Assembly: GCF_900176115.1 (NCBI RefSeq)
Contig: NZ_FWWR01000017.1
Coordinates: 62,001-126,000 of the forward strand
Origin: Peptoniphilus asaccharolyticus DSM 20463
Lineage (GTDB): Bacteria; Bacillota; Clostridia; Tissierellales; Peptoniphilaceae
Direction of reading: 5' to 3'
Length of the DNA: 64,000 nt
Part shown: positions 8,032 to 16,716 of the stretch, one piece after another
Position numbering within the stretch: position 1 is the stretch's first letter
Layout: each line of letters begins with the position of its first letter
Program-made: the position numbers and the translations under genes
The notes under the pieces: model-generated
The model's database searches: none
What the model was told of the DNA's origin: nothing
Seen by the model: the letters and a program-made list of their open reading frames with translations, nothing else

Positions 8032-8730
8032 ATGGCAAAAGTAATATATAACAAACACATAGACTTAAATTATTACTTGATTAAGATTGACCAAGTGGAC
8101 GAAGTAAAACCAGGACAATTTTATATGCTAAGAGCGTGGGATAAATATCCTACACTTTCAAGACCGATATCCATATATGATGTGGAAGAAGATGGAATAG
8201 TGTTCTTTTATGAAGTTAGGGGAGAAGGAACAAAGATAATCAGAGATTTAAAACCTGGTGATGAGATAAAGGCTGATGGTCCACATGGAAATAACTTTGA
8301 ATACAAGGGGATAGATGAAATATCTTTAGTCGGAGGCTCTGTTGGAGCAGCACCTTTTTATTATCTTATAAAATGTTTGAAGAGAGAAAATTCTCAAATT
8401 AAAATCGACTTCTATATAGGTGAAAGAGAAACTCAAAATTTAGAAAAGGCATTTGAAGGATTGGATGTAAATTTCATCATAAAAAAAGGTGGATTGATAA
8501 CAGAAGTTTTAGAGTTTGATAAAAAACTTATATACACTTGCGGACCAAGTGCAATGATGCAAGCTGTTGCAAGCCTTGGAGAGCAAAACGGATGTAAAGT
8601 GTATGTATCTTTAGAAAATCGTATGGGATGTGGAGTTGGAGCTTGTCTTTCATGTTCTTGCAAGACTAAGGGCGGAAACAAGAGAGCTTGTGTTGAAGGG
8701 CCTGTATTTGATGGGAGTGAACTGGTATGA
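8032..8730 (+). CDS. pyrK: Dihydroorotate dehydrogenase B electron-transfer subunit
   Basis: 232 aa. An FAD-binding beta-barrel (RPISIYDVEED, about 41-51), an NAD-binding domain (SLVGGSVGAAPFYYL, about 98-112; YTCGPSAMMQA, about 167-177) and a C-terminal 2Fe-2S cluster (CGVGACLSCSCKTK plus a later RACVEGPVF) are all visible. It passes electrons from PyrD to NAD+, forming the PyrD2K2 heterotetramer. It starts two bases after pyrI and overlaps pyrD by 4 bases, consistent with translational coupling. Confidence 0.95.
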   Translation: MAKVIYNKHIDLNYYLIKIDQVDEVKPGQFYMLRAWDKYPTLSRPISIYDVEEDGIVFFYEVRGEGTKIIRDLKPGDEIKADGPHGNNFEYKGIDEISLVGGSVGAAPFYYLIKCLKRENSQIKIDFYIGERETQNLEKAFEGLDVNFIIKKGGLITEVLEFDKKLIYTCGPSAMMQAVASLGEQNGCKVYVSLENRMGCGVGACLSCSCKTKGGNKRACVEGPVFDGSELV

Positions 8731-9623
8731 GAACTAGCGTAGAAATTTTTGGCAAAACTTTAAAAAATCCGCTACTTCCAGCATCAGGAACTTACGGATA
8801 CGGAGAGGCTTATAGCCAATACTATTCTCCAAGTGAATTGGGAGCTCTTATATCTAAGGGTATAACTTGGAATCCAAAGCCAGGTAATGAGGGCATAAGA
8901 ATTTGGGAAACTCCAAGCGGAATTTTAAATTCAATTGGATTGGAAAATCCTGGAATACACGAATTTTTAAATGGCAGTTTACAAAAGATGCAAACACTAA
9001 ATGAAAATGTAATTGTAAATCTTGGTGGGAATACAATTGAAGAGTATATAAATAGTGTGGAACTTTTAAATGACCATGACTTTTTTGCAATAGAATTGAA
9101 TATATCTTGCCCAAATGTAAAAGAAGGTGGAATGGCATTTGGTATAGAGTCTGAAACTGCAGCAGAAGTTACAAAAATTGTAAAGGCACATACAAAACAC
9201 AATTTGATTGTGAAATTGTCACCTAATGCAAGAAATATAGTGGAATGTGCAAAGGCGGTGGAAGAAGCCGGAGCTGACAGTGTATCTCTTATAAATACTG
9301 TGCTTGGAATGGCAATAGATCCATATCAAGAAAAAGCTGTGTTCAACAATACTTATGCAGGGCTTTCAGGGCCTGCTGTAAAACCTATAGCTCTTAGAAT
9401 GGTTCATCAAGTTGCAAAAAATGTTAATATACCTGTAGTTGCAGCGGGTGGGATCTCAACTGGACTTGACGTTGCAGAGTTTATGATGGCTGGAGCTACT
9501 TTAGTTCAAATAGGAACTGCAAACTTTATGAATCCAAATGCAGTAGTTGATATTCTAAAAGATTTTGATGAATTCTTAAAAGAAAAAGATAAGACTGCTA
9601 CAGAGATAATAGGAATTATATAA
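8727..9623 (+). CDS. pyrD: Dihydroorotate dehydrogenase, catalytic subunit (class 1B)
   Basis: 298 aa TIM barrel with FMN. The class 1 active-site cysteine sits in ELNISCPNVKEGG (about residue 131), and LPASGTYGYGE and PVVAAGGIS are conserved FMN and phosphate regions. The adjacent pyrK identifies it as the NAD-linked 1B type. It oxidises dihydroorotate to orotate. It ends the pyr operon, and an IS3-type element lies immediately downstream; pyrC, pyrE and pyrF are not in this window. Confidence 0.96.
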   Translation: MRTSVEIFGKTLKNPLLPASGTYGYGEAYSQYYSPSELGALISKGITWNPKPGNEGIRIWETPSGILNSIGLENPGIHEFLNGSLQKMQTLNENVIVNLGGNTIEEYINSVELLNDHDFFAIELNISCPNVKEGGMAFGIESETAAEVTKIVKAHTKHNLIVKLSPNARNIVECAKAVEEAGADSVSLINTVLGMAIDPYQEKAVFNNTYAGLSGPAVKPIALRMVHQVAKNVNIPVVAAGGISTGLDVAEFMMAGATLVQIGTANFMNPNAVVDILKDFDEFLKEKDKTATEIIGII

Positions 9624-9684
9624 ATAGAATTTAAAAATAGTTAGCCTAGTGATGTGTACCCATAAAACTGGACACAATATTTAA

Positions 9685-10476
9685 TTAATTATTAGTGGAT
9701 GCTAACCTATATTTTGTAGGTGGCATCCATTTTGTTTTTGATTGAATCCTTTCGTTGTTGTAATAGTAAATATATTCCTCTATTGCTTTTGAAAATTCTT
9801 CAAAAGAGCTATAACTCTTTTCATAACCATAATAAATTTCATTTTTTAATCTTCCAAAGAATGTCTCCATTATGGAGTTATCATAGCAATTACCTTTTCT
9901 TGACATTGATTGTCTTATGCCATGTTTTTTAAGCTCATTTACATAATATTCATGTTGGTATTGCCAACCTTGATCTGAATGTAGTATTAAGTTATCTAGT
10001 TTTGGAAATTTGTTAAATGCTTTTTTCAACATATTTGATATCTGATTTAAGTTAGGACTTAAGGATAGGTCGTAAGAGATTATCTCATTGGTATACATAT
10101 CAAGTATTGGAGATATGTAGCATTTACCCCAAGAGAATTTAAATTCTGACACATCTGTGGTCCATTTTTGTAGAGGTTTATCTGCCTTGAAATATCTATT
10201 TATTATATTATTAGCTACTTTACCTACCTTCCCCTTATATGAGTGATATTTTTCCTTAGATCTTTTTCCAAATAGTTTTAGCTCATGCATTATTCTTTGA
10301 ACTCTTTTATGATTTATGATATAACCTTGATTTATCAACTCCATATATACTCTTCTTACTCCATATCTTCCTTTGTGGAAGTTAAATATTTGAGTTATTT
10401 TATCTGCAATGTGACTATTCTTAATCTTTATCTTATCAACTTTATTTATTTCAAAATAGTATGTTGATCTTGGCAT
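9685..10476 (-). CDS. IS3-family transposase OrfB (integrase core)
   Basis: 263 aa from the internal ATG at 10476, but the frame is open upstream to about 10550 (reading KAAIIKELKEEGYRLKYLLK). It is therefore normally made as an OrfAB fusion by -1 frameshifting. HTH_21-like region GRYGVRRVYMEL, then the DDE core: TTDVSEF, LILHSDQGWQYQ, and the glutamate in NSIMETFFGRLKNE. All three acidic residues are present, so it should be active. Confidence 0.9.
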   Translation of the reverse strand: MPRSTYYFEINKVDKIKIKNSHIADKITQIFNFHKGRYGVRRVYMELINQGYIINHKRVQRIMHELKLFGKRSKEKYHSYKGKVGKVANNIINRYFKADKPLQKWTTDVSEFKFSWGKCYISPILDMYTNEIISYDLSLSPNLNQISNMLKKAFNKFPKLDNLILHSDQGWQYQHEYYVNELKKHGIRQSMSRKGNCYDNSIMETFFGRLKNEIYYGYEKSYSSFEEFSKAIEEYIYYYNNERIQSKTKWMPPTKYRLASTNN

Positions 10477-10499
10477 ATCAATAGCTTTTAAAAGATATT

Positions 10500-11066
10500 T
10501 TAGTCTGTATCCTTCTTCTTTGAGTTCTTTGATAATCGCTGCTTTTTCGCCTTGAGTTGCGCAGCGTAACGTTCTTCTCTCAAGGCGATCTCTTTTTTTA
10601 TTATTTCGTTTTCTGCTTTTATATATTCATTTTCTGCTCTAAGTTTTATTAGTTCTTCTCTTTCAGATTCATTAAGTTCTTTTGCTTTATAGATATTTTT
10701 ATTTTTCATACTTGTATTTTTAGATTTACGACCTCTCTTTTTATTTACAAGACCATTATATCCATAATTTTTATACTTGTTAACCCATGAATAAAGCTGT
10801 CCATGATTAATTCCATATTCAACTGCTATAGATGTTATGGAATTTCCAGCTAACACTTTAGATACCATTTCTAATTTCTCATCAGGTGTCCAATTGATAT
10901 TATTTCCATGTTTTAAAATTTCTGGTCCATGAAGTTCTTCTAACCTAACCCATATTCTAATTGAATCATGAAAGTTTTTTTCGTTGGTCCTTTCAGGTGT
11001 ATCAGGCCATTTACCATCTCTATACAATTGCACGCTTTCTTTTTTTATTTCATAACTATATTTCAT
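10500..11066 (-). CDS. IS3-family transposase OrfA (helix-turn-helix)
   Basis: 188 aa. ATG at 11066 follows AAGGAGGG. Two HTH units (residues about 1-60 and 70-115, with the motif AVEYGINHGQLYSWVNKYK) precede a leucine-zipper-like coiled coil (LIKLRAENEYIKAENEIIKKEIAL, described here only by its ends, LIKLRA and KEIAL). The frame overlaps that of OrfB in the -1 register. The stretch GCGAAAAAGC at 10550-10541 is the likely slip site, giving the OrfAB transposase. Confidence 0.88.
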   Translation of the reverse strand: MKYSYEIKKESVQLYRDGKWPDTPERTNEKNFHDSIRIWVRLEELHGPEILKHGNNINWTPDEKLEMVSKVLAGNSITSIAVEYGINHGQLYSWVNKYKNYGYNGLVNKKRGRKSKNTSMKNKNIYKAKELNESEREELIKLRAENEYIKAENEIIKKEIALREERYAAQLKAKKQRLSKNSKKKDTD

Positions 11067-11226
11067 AAAAATACCCTCCTTACTGGTTTGTCCAGTAAAG
11101 AGGGTACATATCACTAGGTTAACTATTTTTAAATTGAAATTCATTGTCAAAATTCACTCATAAAGTATATTATTTTAAATTAAAGTGAGAAGAGATTAAA
11201 TTTAATTAATATATTTTGGATGTAAT

Positions 11227-11739
11227 ATGAGAGGGATAGTAATATACTCATCAAAAACAGGAAATACTAAGAGAGCGGCTGAATATATATACGAAAGCTT
11301 GAAGGAAGTAGCAGAGATGGAATTGGCGAGCGTAGAAGAAAAGAAAAATCCTGAGGATTATGATTTCGCACTACTCGGAGGTTGGATAGACAAGGCATTG
11401 CCTGATGGGAAGATAAGAAAGGTAATAGAAAACACAAAGCAAGATAACATAGGAATCTTCACAATATTGGGAGCTATGCCAGATTCTGAACATGGCTTAA
11501 AAGTAAAAGAAAATTTGGAAGAGATGCTTTCTAATAGAAATTCTCTAGGTGAATTTAGACTTCCTGGGTTGGTAGACCCTGCTCTTATAGAGAAGATGAA
11601 GAGTTTTCCGGCTAAGATAATTCCAGCTAAGATAAGAGAGAAGATGATAGACTCTGGAATTAAATCAAGAATTGCAACTGAAGAAGAGCTTAAAGAGGTA
11701 GCAGAGTTTTTCAAAGAAAATATAAAAAATATGAGATAA
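11227..11739 (+). CDS. Flavodoxin-family protein
   Basis: 170 aa. The FMN phosphate loop YSSKTGNTKRAAEYI (about residues 7-21) is the flavodoxin signature, and FALLGGWIDKALPD fits the second FMN-contact loop. It should be a small soluble electron carrier or flavodoxin-like reductase. The C terminus (from about 115) is a helical extension rich in Lys and Glu. The gene stands alone between the IS3 element and whiA with no clear ribosome site. The partner is unknown. Confidence 0.82.
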   Translation: MRGIVIYSSKTGNTKRAAEYIYESLKEVAEMELASVEEKKNPEDYDFALLGGWIDKALPDGKIRKVIENTKQDNIGIFTILGAMPDSEHGLKVKENLEEMLSNRNSLGEFRLPGLVDPALIEKMKSFPAKIIPAKIREKMIDSGIKSRIATEEELKEVAEFFKENIKNMR

Positions 11740-11988
11740 GATATAGGTCTTTAATAGTGGTCAACATTATTAAATACCTTATTTATTTGAATATAAGTGC
11801 AATTTATAAACATTTAATTTATAAAAAATTTAGATTTATGTGTTATAATCTAACTGAGAAAGTATTTATTAAATATAAAATGGTATTCCTAAGATTTATC
11901 AAAATTTTACCCTAAGGCTTTAAAAAGTAGAGGGTGTGGGGTATAATATTGTACGGTAAAGTCGTTTGCAAAAAGATGAGGTGATGTG

Positions 11989-12927
11989 TTGAGTTTTTCA
12001 TTTGATGTAAAAAATGAATTGGCAAGGATTAAACTCAACGATCTTGGAGATATTATTGCTGAACTATCAGCTTACATACCAATGTGTGGAGCCTTAAAAC
12101 TCTCGGGTGAGGGTATACGAGTTAGGTTTAATACAGAAAATGCAGCGATAGGCAGAAGAATTTTTACATTCTTAAAAGATTTTTATTCCAAAGATGTAGA
12201 AGTTAAAATATCTCAATCAAAGCAATTGAAAAAAAATAACATATATACAATTGTGCTTCAAGACGAAAATGCGTGTAGACTTTTACTATATGACTCGGAG
12301 TTTGTGACTGGTGAAAACGTATTTGTACCAAATTATTCTCCGTATAGAGTGATTCGTGAAGATAGCGCGAAGAGAGCTTATATAAGAGCAGCTTTTTTAG
12401 GTGCGGGATCGATATCAAATCCAGAAAAATATTACCATTTAGAATTCGTTTCTAACAGTAATGAACATGCAGATTTTGTGAGTTATATTCTAAACGGCTA
12501 TGGTTTAAATTCCAAAGTTATAGCGAGAAAAGAGTATTTTATAACCTACATAAAGGGAGCGGAGCAGATATCTGATTTGCTCAGCTTGATGGGAGCTCAA
12601 AGATCTATGTTGAGATTTGAGGATATAAGAGTTTACAAAGATCTAAACAACAATGTCAATCGTTTAGTAAACATGGAAAGTGCCAACCTAAACAAAATAG
12701 TGAGTAATTCTGTTAAGCAGGTTATTGATATAAATTTAATAGAAGAGAAGATAGGTCTTAATTCTCTGCCTAAATCGTTACAAGATGTTGCGAGACTTAG
12801 GTTAGAGGACGAGTCTCTAAGTTTGAAAGAAATTGGTATGATGCTAGACCCAAAGATAGGAAAGTCTGGAGTAAACCATAGATTCAACAAGATAAGAGAG
12901 ATTGCAAATAAAATAAGAGGTGAATAG
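11989..12927 (+). CDS. whiA: WhiA, DNA-binding regulator with LAGLIDADG-like domain
   Basis: 312 aa from TTG at 11989 (MSFSFDVKNEL), placed five bases after AGGTG; a GTG at 11986 is possible but too close. WhiA has an inactive LAGLIDADG homing-endonuclease-like domain (about residues 15-215; AAFLGAGSISNPEKYYHLEF) and a C-terminal HTH (KEIGMMLDPKIGKSGVNHRFNKI). It affects cell division and sporulation regulation in Actinobacteria and Firmicutes. Usually it follows rapZ and yvcK; neither is here. One base separates it from an HPr gene, an arrangement that recalls whiA-crh in Bacillus. Confidence 0.95.
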   Translation: MSFSFDVKNELARIKLNDLGDIIAELSAYIPMCGALKLSGEGIRVRFNTENAAIGRRIFTFLKDFYSKDVEVKISQSKQLKKNNIYTIVLQDENACRLLLYDSEFVTGENVFVPNYSPYRVIREDSAKRAYIRAAFLGAGSISNPEKYYHLEFVSNSNEHADFVSYILNGYGLNSKVIARKEYFITYIKGAEQISDLLSLMGAQRSMLRFEDIRVYKDLNNNVNRLVNMESANLNKIVSNSVKQVIDINLIEEKIGLNSLPKSLQDVARLRLEDESLSLKEIGMMLDPKIGKSGVNHRFNKIREIANKIRGE

Positions 12928-12928
12928 G

Positions 12929-13195
12929 ATGGTTACAAAGAAAGTAACATTGAATAACGAAGATGGGTTACACGCACGTGCAGCAGCATTATTTGTAAGA
13001 ACAGCAAATAGATATAAGTCTGAAATAACTCTAACTGCAAGAGGAGAGTCTGTAAATGCAAAAAGTATCATAGGAATTATGTCTTTGGGAGCATTCAGTG
13101 GAGAAGAAATCACAATTAGCTGTGATGGCGAGGATGAAACTAAGGCAGTTGACAATTTAGTAGACTTGGTAGAAAATAAATTTATAATGATTTGA
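12929..13195 (+). CDS. HPr-family phosphocarrier protein
   Basis: 88 aa. ATG at 12929 follows AGAGGTG. The active-site histidine is present in GLHARAA, where most HPr proteins have GLHARPA, so the conserved proline after Arg is Ala. The regulatory serine site is present in NAKSIIGIMSLG, suggesting HPr kinase control. Bacillus Crh in the same position next to whiA lacks the histidine, so this protein may serve both PTS transfer and regulation. No other PTS gene is in the window. Ends in a strong terminator. Confidence 0.9.
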   Translation: MVTKKVTLNNEDGLHARAAALFVRTANRYKSEITLTARGESVNAKSIIGIMSLGAFSGEEITISCDGEDETKAVDNLVDLVENKFIMI

Positions 13196-13201
13196 TTTGA
13201 T

Positions 13202-13234
13202 AGAGTTTTAATAGTAATATTAAAACTCTTTTTT
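13202..13234 (+). terminator. Terminator of whiA-HPr
   Basis: AGAGTTTTAATA (13202-13213) pairs perfectly with TATTAAAACTCT (13218-13229), four-base loop, followed by a T run. Confidence 0.9.
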
Positions 13235-13258
13235 AGTATTTTATAGAAGAGGGATAGT

Positions 13259-16200
13259 TTGAACGATTTTGTACATCTTCATGTCCATAGTGAGTACTCA
13301 CTTTTAGATGGATCTTCAAGAATAAAAGAGTTGCCAAAAAGAATAAAGGAAATGGGCATGAATGCCGTTGCGCTCACAGACCATGGAAATATGTATGGGG
13401 CCATTCAATTTTATAAGGCTTGTAAAGACGCAGATGTCAAACCAATTATGGGATGTGAAGCCTATGTTACAGAAGAGAGCTATTTAAAATTTGACAGGAG
13501 CAACAAGAGATACCATTTAATATTATTAGCCGAAAACAATGAGGGCTTTAATAATATTATGAAGATAGTTTCCGAAGGGTTTGTCCATGGATATTACTAT
13601 AAGCCGAGGGTGGATCACGATATATTGAGAAAATATAGCAAAGGTATAATAGCTACTAGCGCCTGTCTGGGGGGAGAGGTTCAGAGAAAACTCCACGCGG
13701 GTGACTATGAGGGCGCAAGGGAATCAGCTTTAAATTATCAAGATATATTTGGTAAGGGTAATTTCTATTTAGAATTGCAAGACCATGGGATTTTGGCTCA
13801 AAAAAAAGTTAATCAACTTTTGAGAAAGCTTTCAGCTGAAACTGGAATAGAGCTTATTGCGTCTAATGATGCACACTATCTAAAACAAGAGGATGCCAGT
13901 GCACATGATGTACTGTTGTGTATTCAAACGGGAACAGTTGTAAATGCTGAAAAGAGAATGAAATTTGAAACGGAAGAATTTTATTTGAAGAGCTATGAAG
14001 AAATGGCTCAAATATTCCCAAATGATTTACAGGCTTTAGAAAATACTGTAAAGATAGCAGATAGATGTAATGTAGAAATAGAATTCCATCATCTACACTT
14101 ACCTCATTTTGATGTTCCGGAAGGATATGACAATGTAAGTTATCTTAGAAAATTGGCTGAGGATGGTCTAAGAGAAAGATATAAAGAGATAACAGAAGAT
14201 ATCCAAAAGAGATTTGAGTATGAATTCAACACCATAATAACTATGGGATATACGGATTACTTCTTAATTGTATGGGATTTTATAAGGTATTCAAAAAGTG
14301 TGGATATACAAGTTGGCCCGGGAAGAGGATCTGCGGCTGGCTCAATAGTGTCCTATGCTCTGGGAATAATAGATATCGATCCTTTAAAATTTGATTTGCT
14401 ATTTGAAAGATTTTTAAATCCAGAAAGAGTATCTATGCCCGATATAGATATAGATTTTTGTTACGAGAGAAGAGAAGAAGTAATAGAGTATGTAATCAGA
14501 AAATATGGGGCGGAAAATGTAGCTCAAATTGTAACGTTCGGTACCCTTGGAGCGAGGGGAGCTCTTAGAGACGTTGGAAGAGCTTTGGACATAAGCTATG
14601 GAAGAGTTGACTATATAGCAAAACAAGTTCCGGACGAGTTGAATATGACTATAGAAAAGGCTCTTAATATGAGTCCAACTCTAAAAAAGGAATATGAGAC
14701 TTCAGACGAGACACGAAATTTAATAGACACCGCTTTAAAACTCGAAGGATTGCCAAGGCACACTTCCACTCACGCAGCTGGAGTTGTAATTTCAAAAGAT
14801 GAGGTTACAAACTATGTTCCGCTCACAAGGAATGGAGATATAATTGCAACTCAATTTAACATGATAGAGTTGGAAGAACTTGGTCTTTTAAAGATGGACT
14901 TTTTAGGGCTTAGAACTCTTACTGTTATAAGAGATGCACTAAAATTAATAGAACAGAATTATGGGATAAAGATTGACTTTTCATTTGTGGAATTAAATGA
15001 CCCTAAGATATTGGAGATGTTTGCTAGAGCGGAAACTCTTGGAGTATTCCAATTTGAATCTCAAGGGATGAGAAACTTTTTAAGAGAGTTAAAGCCGGAT
15101 GCATTTGAAGATTTGGTTGCGGCGAATGCCCTATTTAGACCGGGGCCTATGAGTCAAATTCCAAAGTTTATAGAGTCAAAGCACAATGCTGAGTTGATTT
15201 CATACCCACATCCGTTGGTGGAAGATATACTTTCTACAACTTATGGTTGTATAGTCTATCAAGAACAGGTTATGCAGATAGTTCAAAAAGTTGCAGGCTA
15301 TTCTCTTGGTCGGGCAGATTTGTTAAGACGTGCAATGAGTAAGAAGAAAATGTCTGTAATGGAAGAGGAAAGACAAAACTTTATCTATGGAAAAGAAGAA
15401 AATGGAGAAATTGTAATACTTGGGGCCATTAGAAATGGAGTAGATGAAAAAACGGCAAATCAAATATACGATTTGATGATAGATTTTGCAAACTACGCAT
15501 TTAATAAATCTCACTCTGTTGCATATTCTGTTGTGGCATATAGAACAGCATTTCTAAAGTATTACTATCCGGTTGAGTTTATGGCAGCTCAGATAACCTC
15601 GTTTATGGGTAGGATGTCTCAAGTATCTCTATATGTTGAAGAGTGTAAGAGACTTGGGATAGAAATATTGCCTCCGAATATAAACAGGAGTTTTAAAAAG
15701 TTTACAGTTGAAGACGGCAAGATTAGATTTGGACTTAAAGCTGTTAAGAATATGGGCGAAAACTTTATCGATGCAGCGATTAAGGCCAGAGAGAAAGATG
15801 GAGAATTTACAAGCTTAAATGATTTTGTAAAGAGAGTTGCTGAAATAAATCCAAGTGCAGTGAATAAAAGAGCTCTTGAATATCTAATCAAGTGTGGAGG
15901 TCTGGATTGCTTAAATGGAAACAGAGCACAGTATTTAGCGGTATATGAAAAGACAGTTGATAATGTGCTTGGAACTTTAAGAAACAATATAAGCGGTCAA
16001 TTTTCTATATTTGAAGAACAACAGATGGACGAGGAACTGCCGAGATTAAAAGATTTTACTAAGAAGGTCAAACTTGAATTAGAGAAAGAAATCCTGGGCA
16101 TATATATATCAGGGCATCCATTAGATGATTATGTCGAGCTTATAAAGAGAATGAGTTCTACAAATTCTATTCAACTCATGGAAGAATATGCTGCAAATCC

Positions 16201-16714
16201 AAATTTAAATCTTAGAAATTTAAGAGTGGCGGGTATTATAAAGAGTAAGAGAACTCTTATAACGCGAAACAAAAAAATGATGGCATTTGCAACTCTCGAA
16301 GATGTTTTAGGACAGTTGGACTTGGTTATTTTTCCAAATGTATATGAAAAATACATGGAGATAATAGAAGAAGAAAATGTAGTGCTAGTGGAAGGGCATG
16401 TTCAAGCGTCTGAAGTTGAAGAACCAAAAATATTAGTGGATTCAATAAGTTTGTTGAAGGACTACGAAGACGAGTTAAAAAGTGTCAAAAAGCTTTATTT
16501 GAGTTTGAAGAGTAAAGATGTAAATCTTTTGAATGCAGTCAAACGAGAGCTTATCAAATATTCGGGTGATGTGCCTGTAATATTTTACATTGAAGATGAA
16601 AAAGAAGCTTATGCGACGGAAAAGAAGTATTGGATAGATGAGAGCAAGGCTGAAAATTTAAAAATAGACTTACTTTCTTATATTGGTGATGAAAAGAAAT
16701 TTATATTGAGGTAA
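13259..16714 (+). CDS. dnaE: DNA polymerase III alpha subunit (DnaE)
   Basis: 1151 aa, normal for DnaE. TTG start at 13259 after GAGGGATAG. The PHP domain is at the N terminus (HLHVHSEYSLLDG, ALTDHGNMYGA). The catalytic palm has GPGRGSAAGS near residue 353 and PDIDIDF at 394-400, carrying the two metal-binding aspartates. A tandem helix-hairpin-helix region follows, and an OB fold sits near residues 985-1070 (RVAGIIKSKR to LDLVIFP). In Firmicutes DnaE works beside PolC, mainly in primer extension. It forms a tight operon with pfkA (2-base gap) and pyk, a gene order common in clostridia and Bacillus. Confidence 0.97.
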   Translation: MNDFVHLHVHSEYSLLDGSSRIKELPKRIKEMGMNAVALTDHGNMYGAIQFYKACKDADVKPIMGCEAYVTEESYLKFDRSNKRYHLILLAENNEGFNNIMKIVSEGFVHGYYYKPRVDHDILRKYSKGIIATSACLGGEVQRKLHAGDYEGARESALNYQDIFGKGNFYLELQDHGILAQKKVNQLLRKLSAETGIELIASNDAHYLKQEDASAHDVLLCIQTGTVVNAEKRMKFETEEFYLKSYEEMAQIFPNDLQALENTVKIADRCNVEIEFHHLHLPHFDVPEGYDNVSYLRKLAEDGLRERYKEITEDIQKRFEYEFNTIITMGYTDYFLIVWDFIRYSKSVDIQVGPGRGSAAGSIVSYALGIIDIDPLKFDLLFERFLNPERVSMPDIDIDFCYERREEVIEYVIRKYGAENVAQIVTFGTLGARGALRDVGRALDISYGRVDYIAKQVPDELNMTIEKALNMSPTLKKEYETSDETRNLIDTALKLEGLPRHTSTHAAGVVISKDEVTNYVPLTRNGDIIATQFNMIELEELGLLKMDFLGLRTLTVIRDALKLIEQNYGIKIDFSFVELNDPKILEMFARAETLGVFQFESQGMRNFLRELKPDAFEDLVAANALFRPGPMSQIPKFIESKHNAELISYPHPLVEDILSTTYGCIVYQEQVMQIVQKVAGYSLGRADLLRRAMSKKKMSVMEEERQNFIYGKEENGEIVILGAIRNGVDEKTANQIYDLMIDFANYAFNKSHSVAYSVVAYRTAFLKYYYPVEFMAAQITSFMGRMSQVSLYVEECKRLGIEILPPNINRSFKKFTVEDGKIRFGLKAVKNMGENFIDAAIKAREKDGEFTSLNDFVKRVAEINPSAVNKRALEYLIKCGGLDCLNGNRAQYLAVYEKTVDNVLGTLRNNISGQFSIFEEQQMDEELPRLKDFTKKVKLELEKEILGIYISGHPLDDYVELIKRMSSTNSIQLMEEYAANPNLNLRNLRVAGIIKSKRTLITRNKKMMAFATLEDVLGQLDLVIFPNVYEKYMEIIEEENVVLVEGHVQASEVEEPKILVDSISLLKDYEDELKSVKKLYLSLKSKDVNLLNAVKRELIKYSGDVPVIFYIEDEKEAYATEKKYWIDESKAENLKIDLLSYIGDEKKFILR

Positions 16715-16716
16715 TT

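Larger units (their letters stand above)
9628..11135 (-). mobile_element. IS3-family element (IS150-like) with 47-base inverted repeats
   Basis: Arms at 9628-9674 and 11089-11135 are inverted copies. The outer 34 bases differ at only two positions, then come about five unmatched bases and a shared ACTGGACA. They enclose orfA and orfB on the minus strand. IS3 elements usually begin TGT, and TGTACCC occurs inside each arm at 9655 and 11108, so the true IS may be 9655-11108. In that case the outer palindrome would be pre-existing target DNA, perhaps the pyr terminator. No direct target duplication is visible in either model. The transposase frames look intact. Confidence 0.87.

Noticed and set aside
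8822-9202. Long minus-strand frames inside pyrD
   Set aside because: Shadows of a conserved gene on the other strand; no ribosome site.
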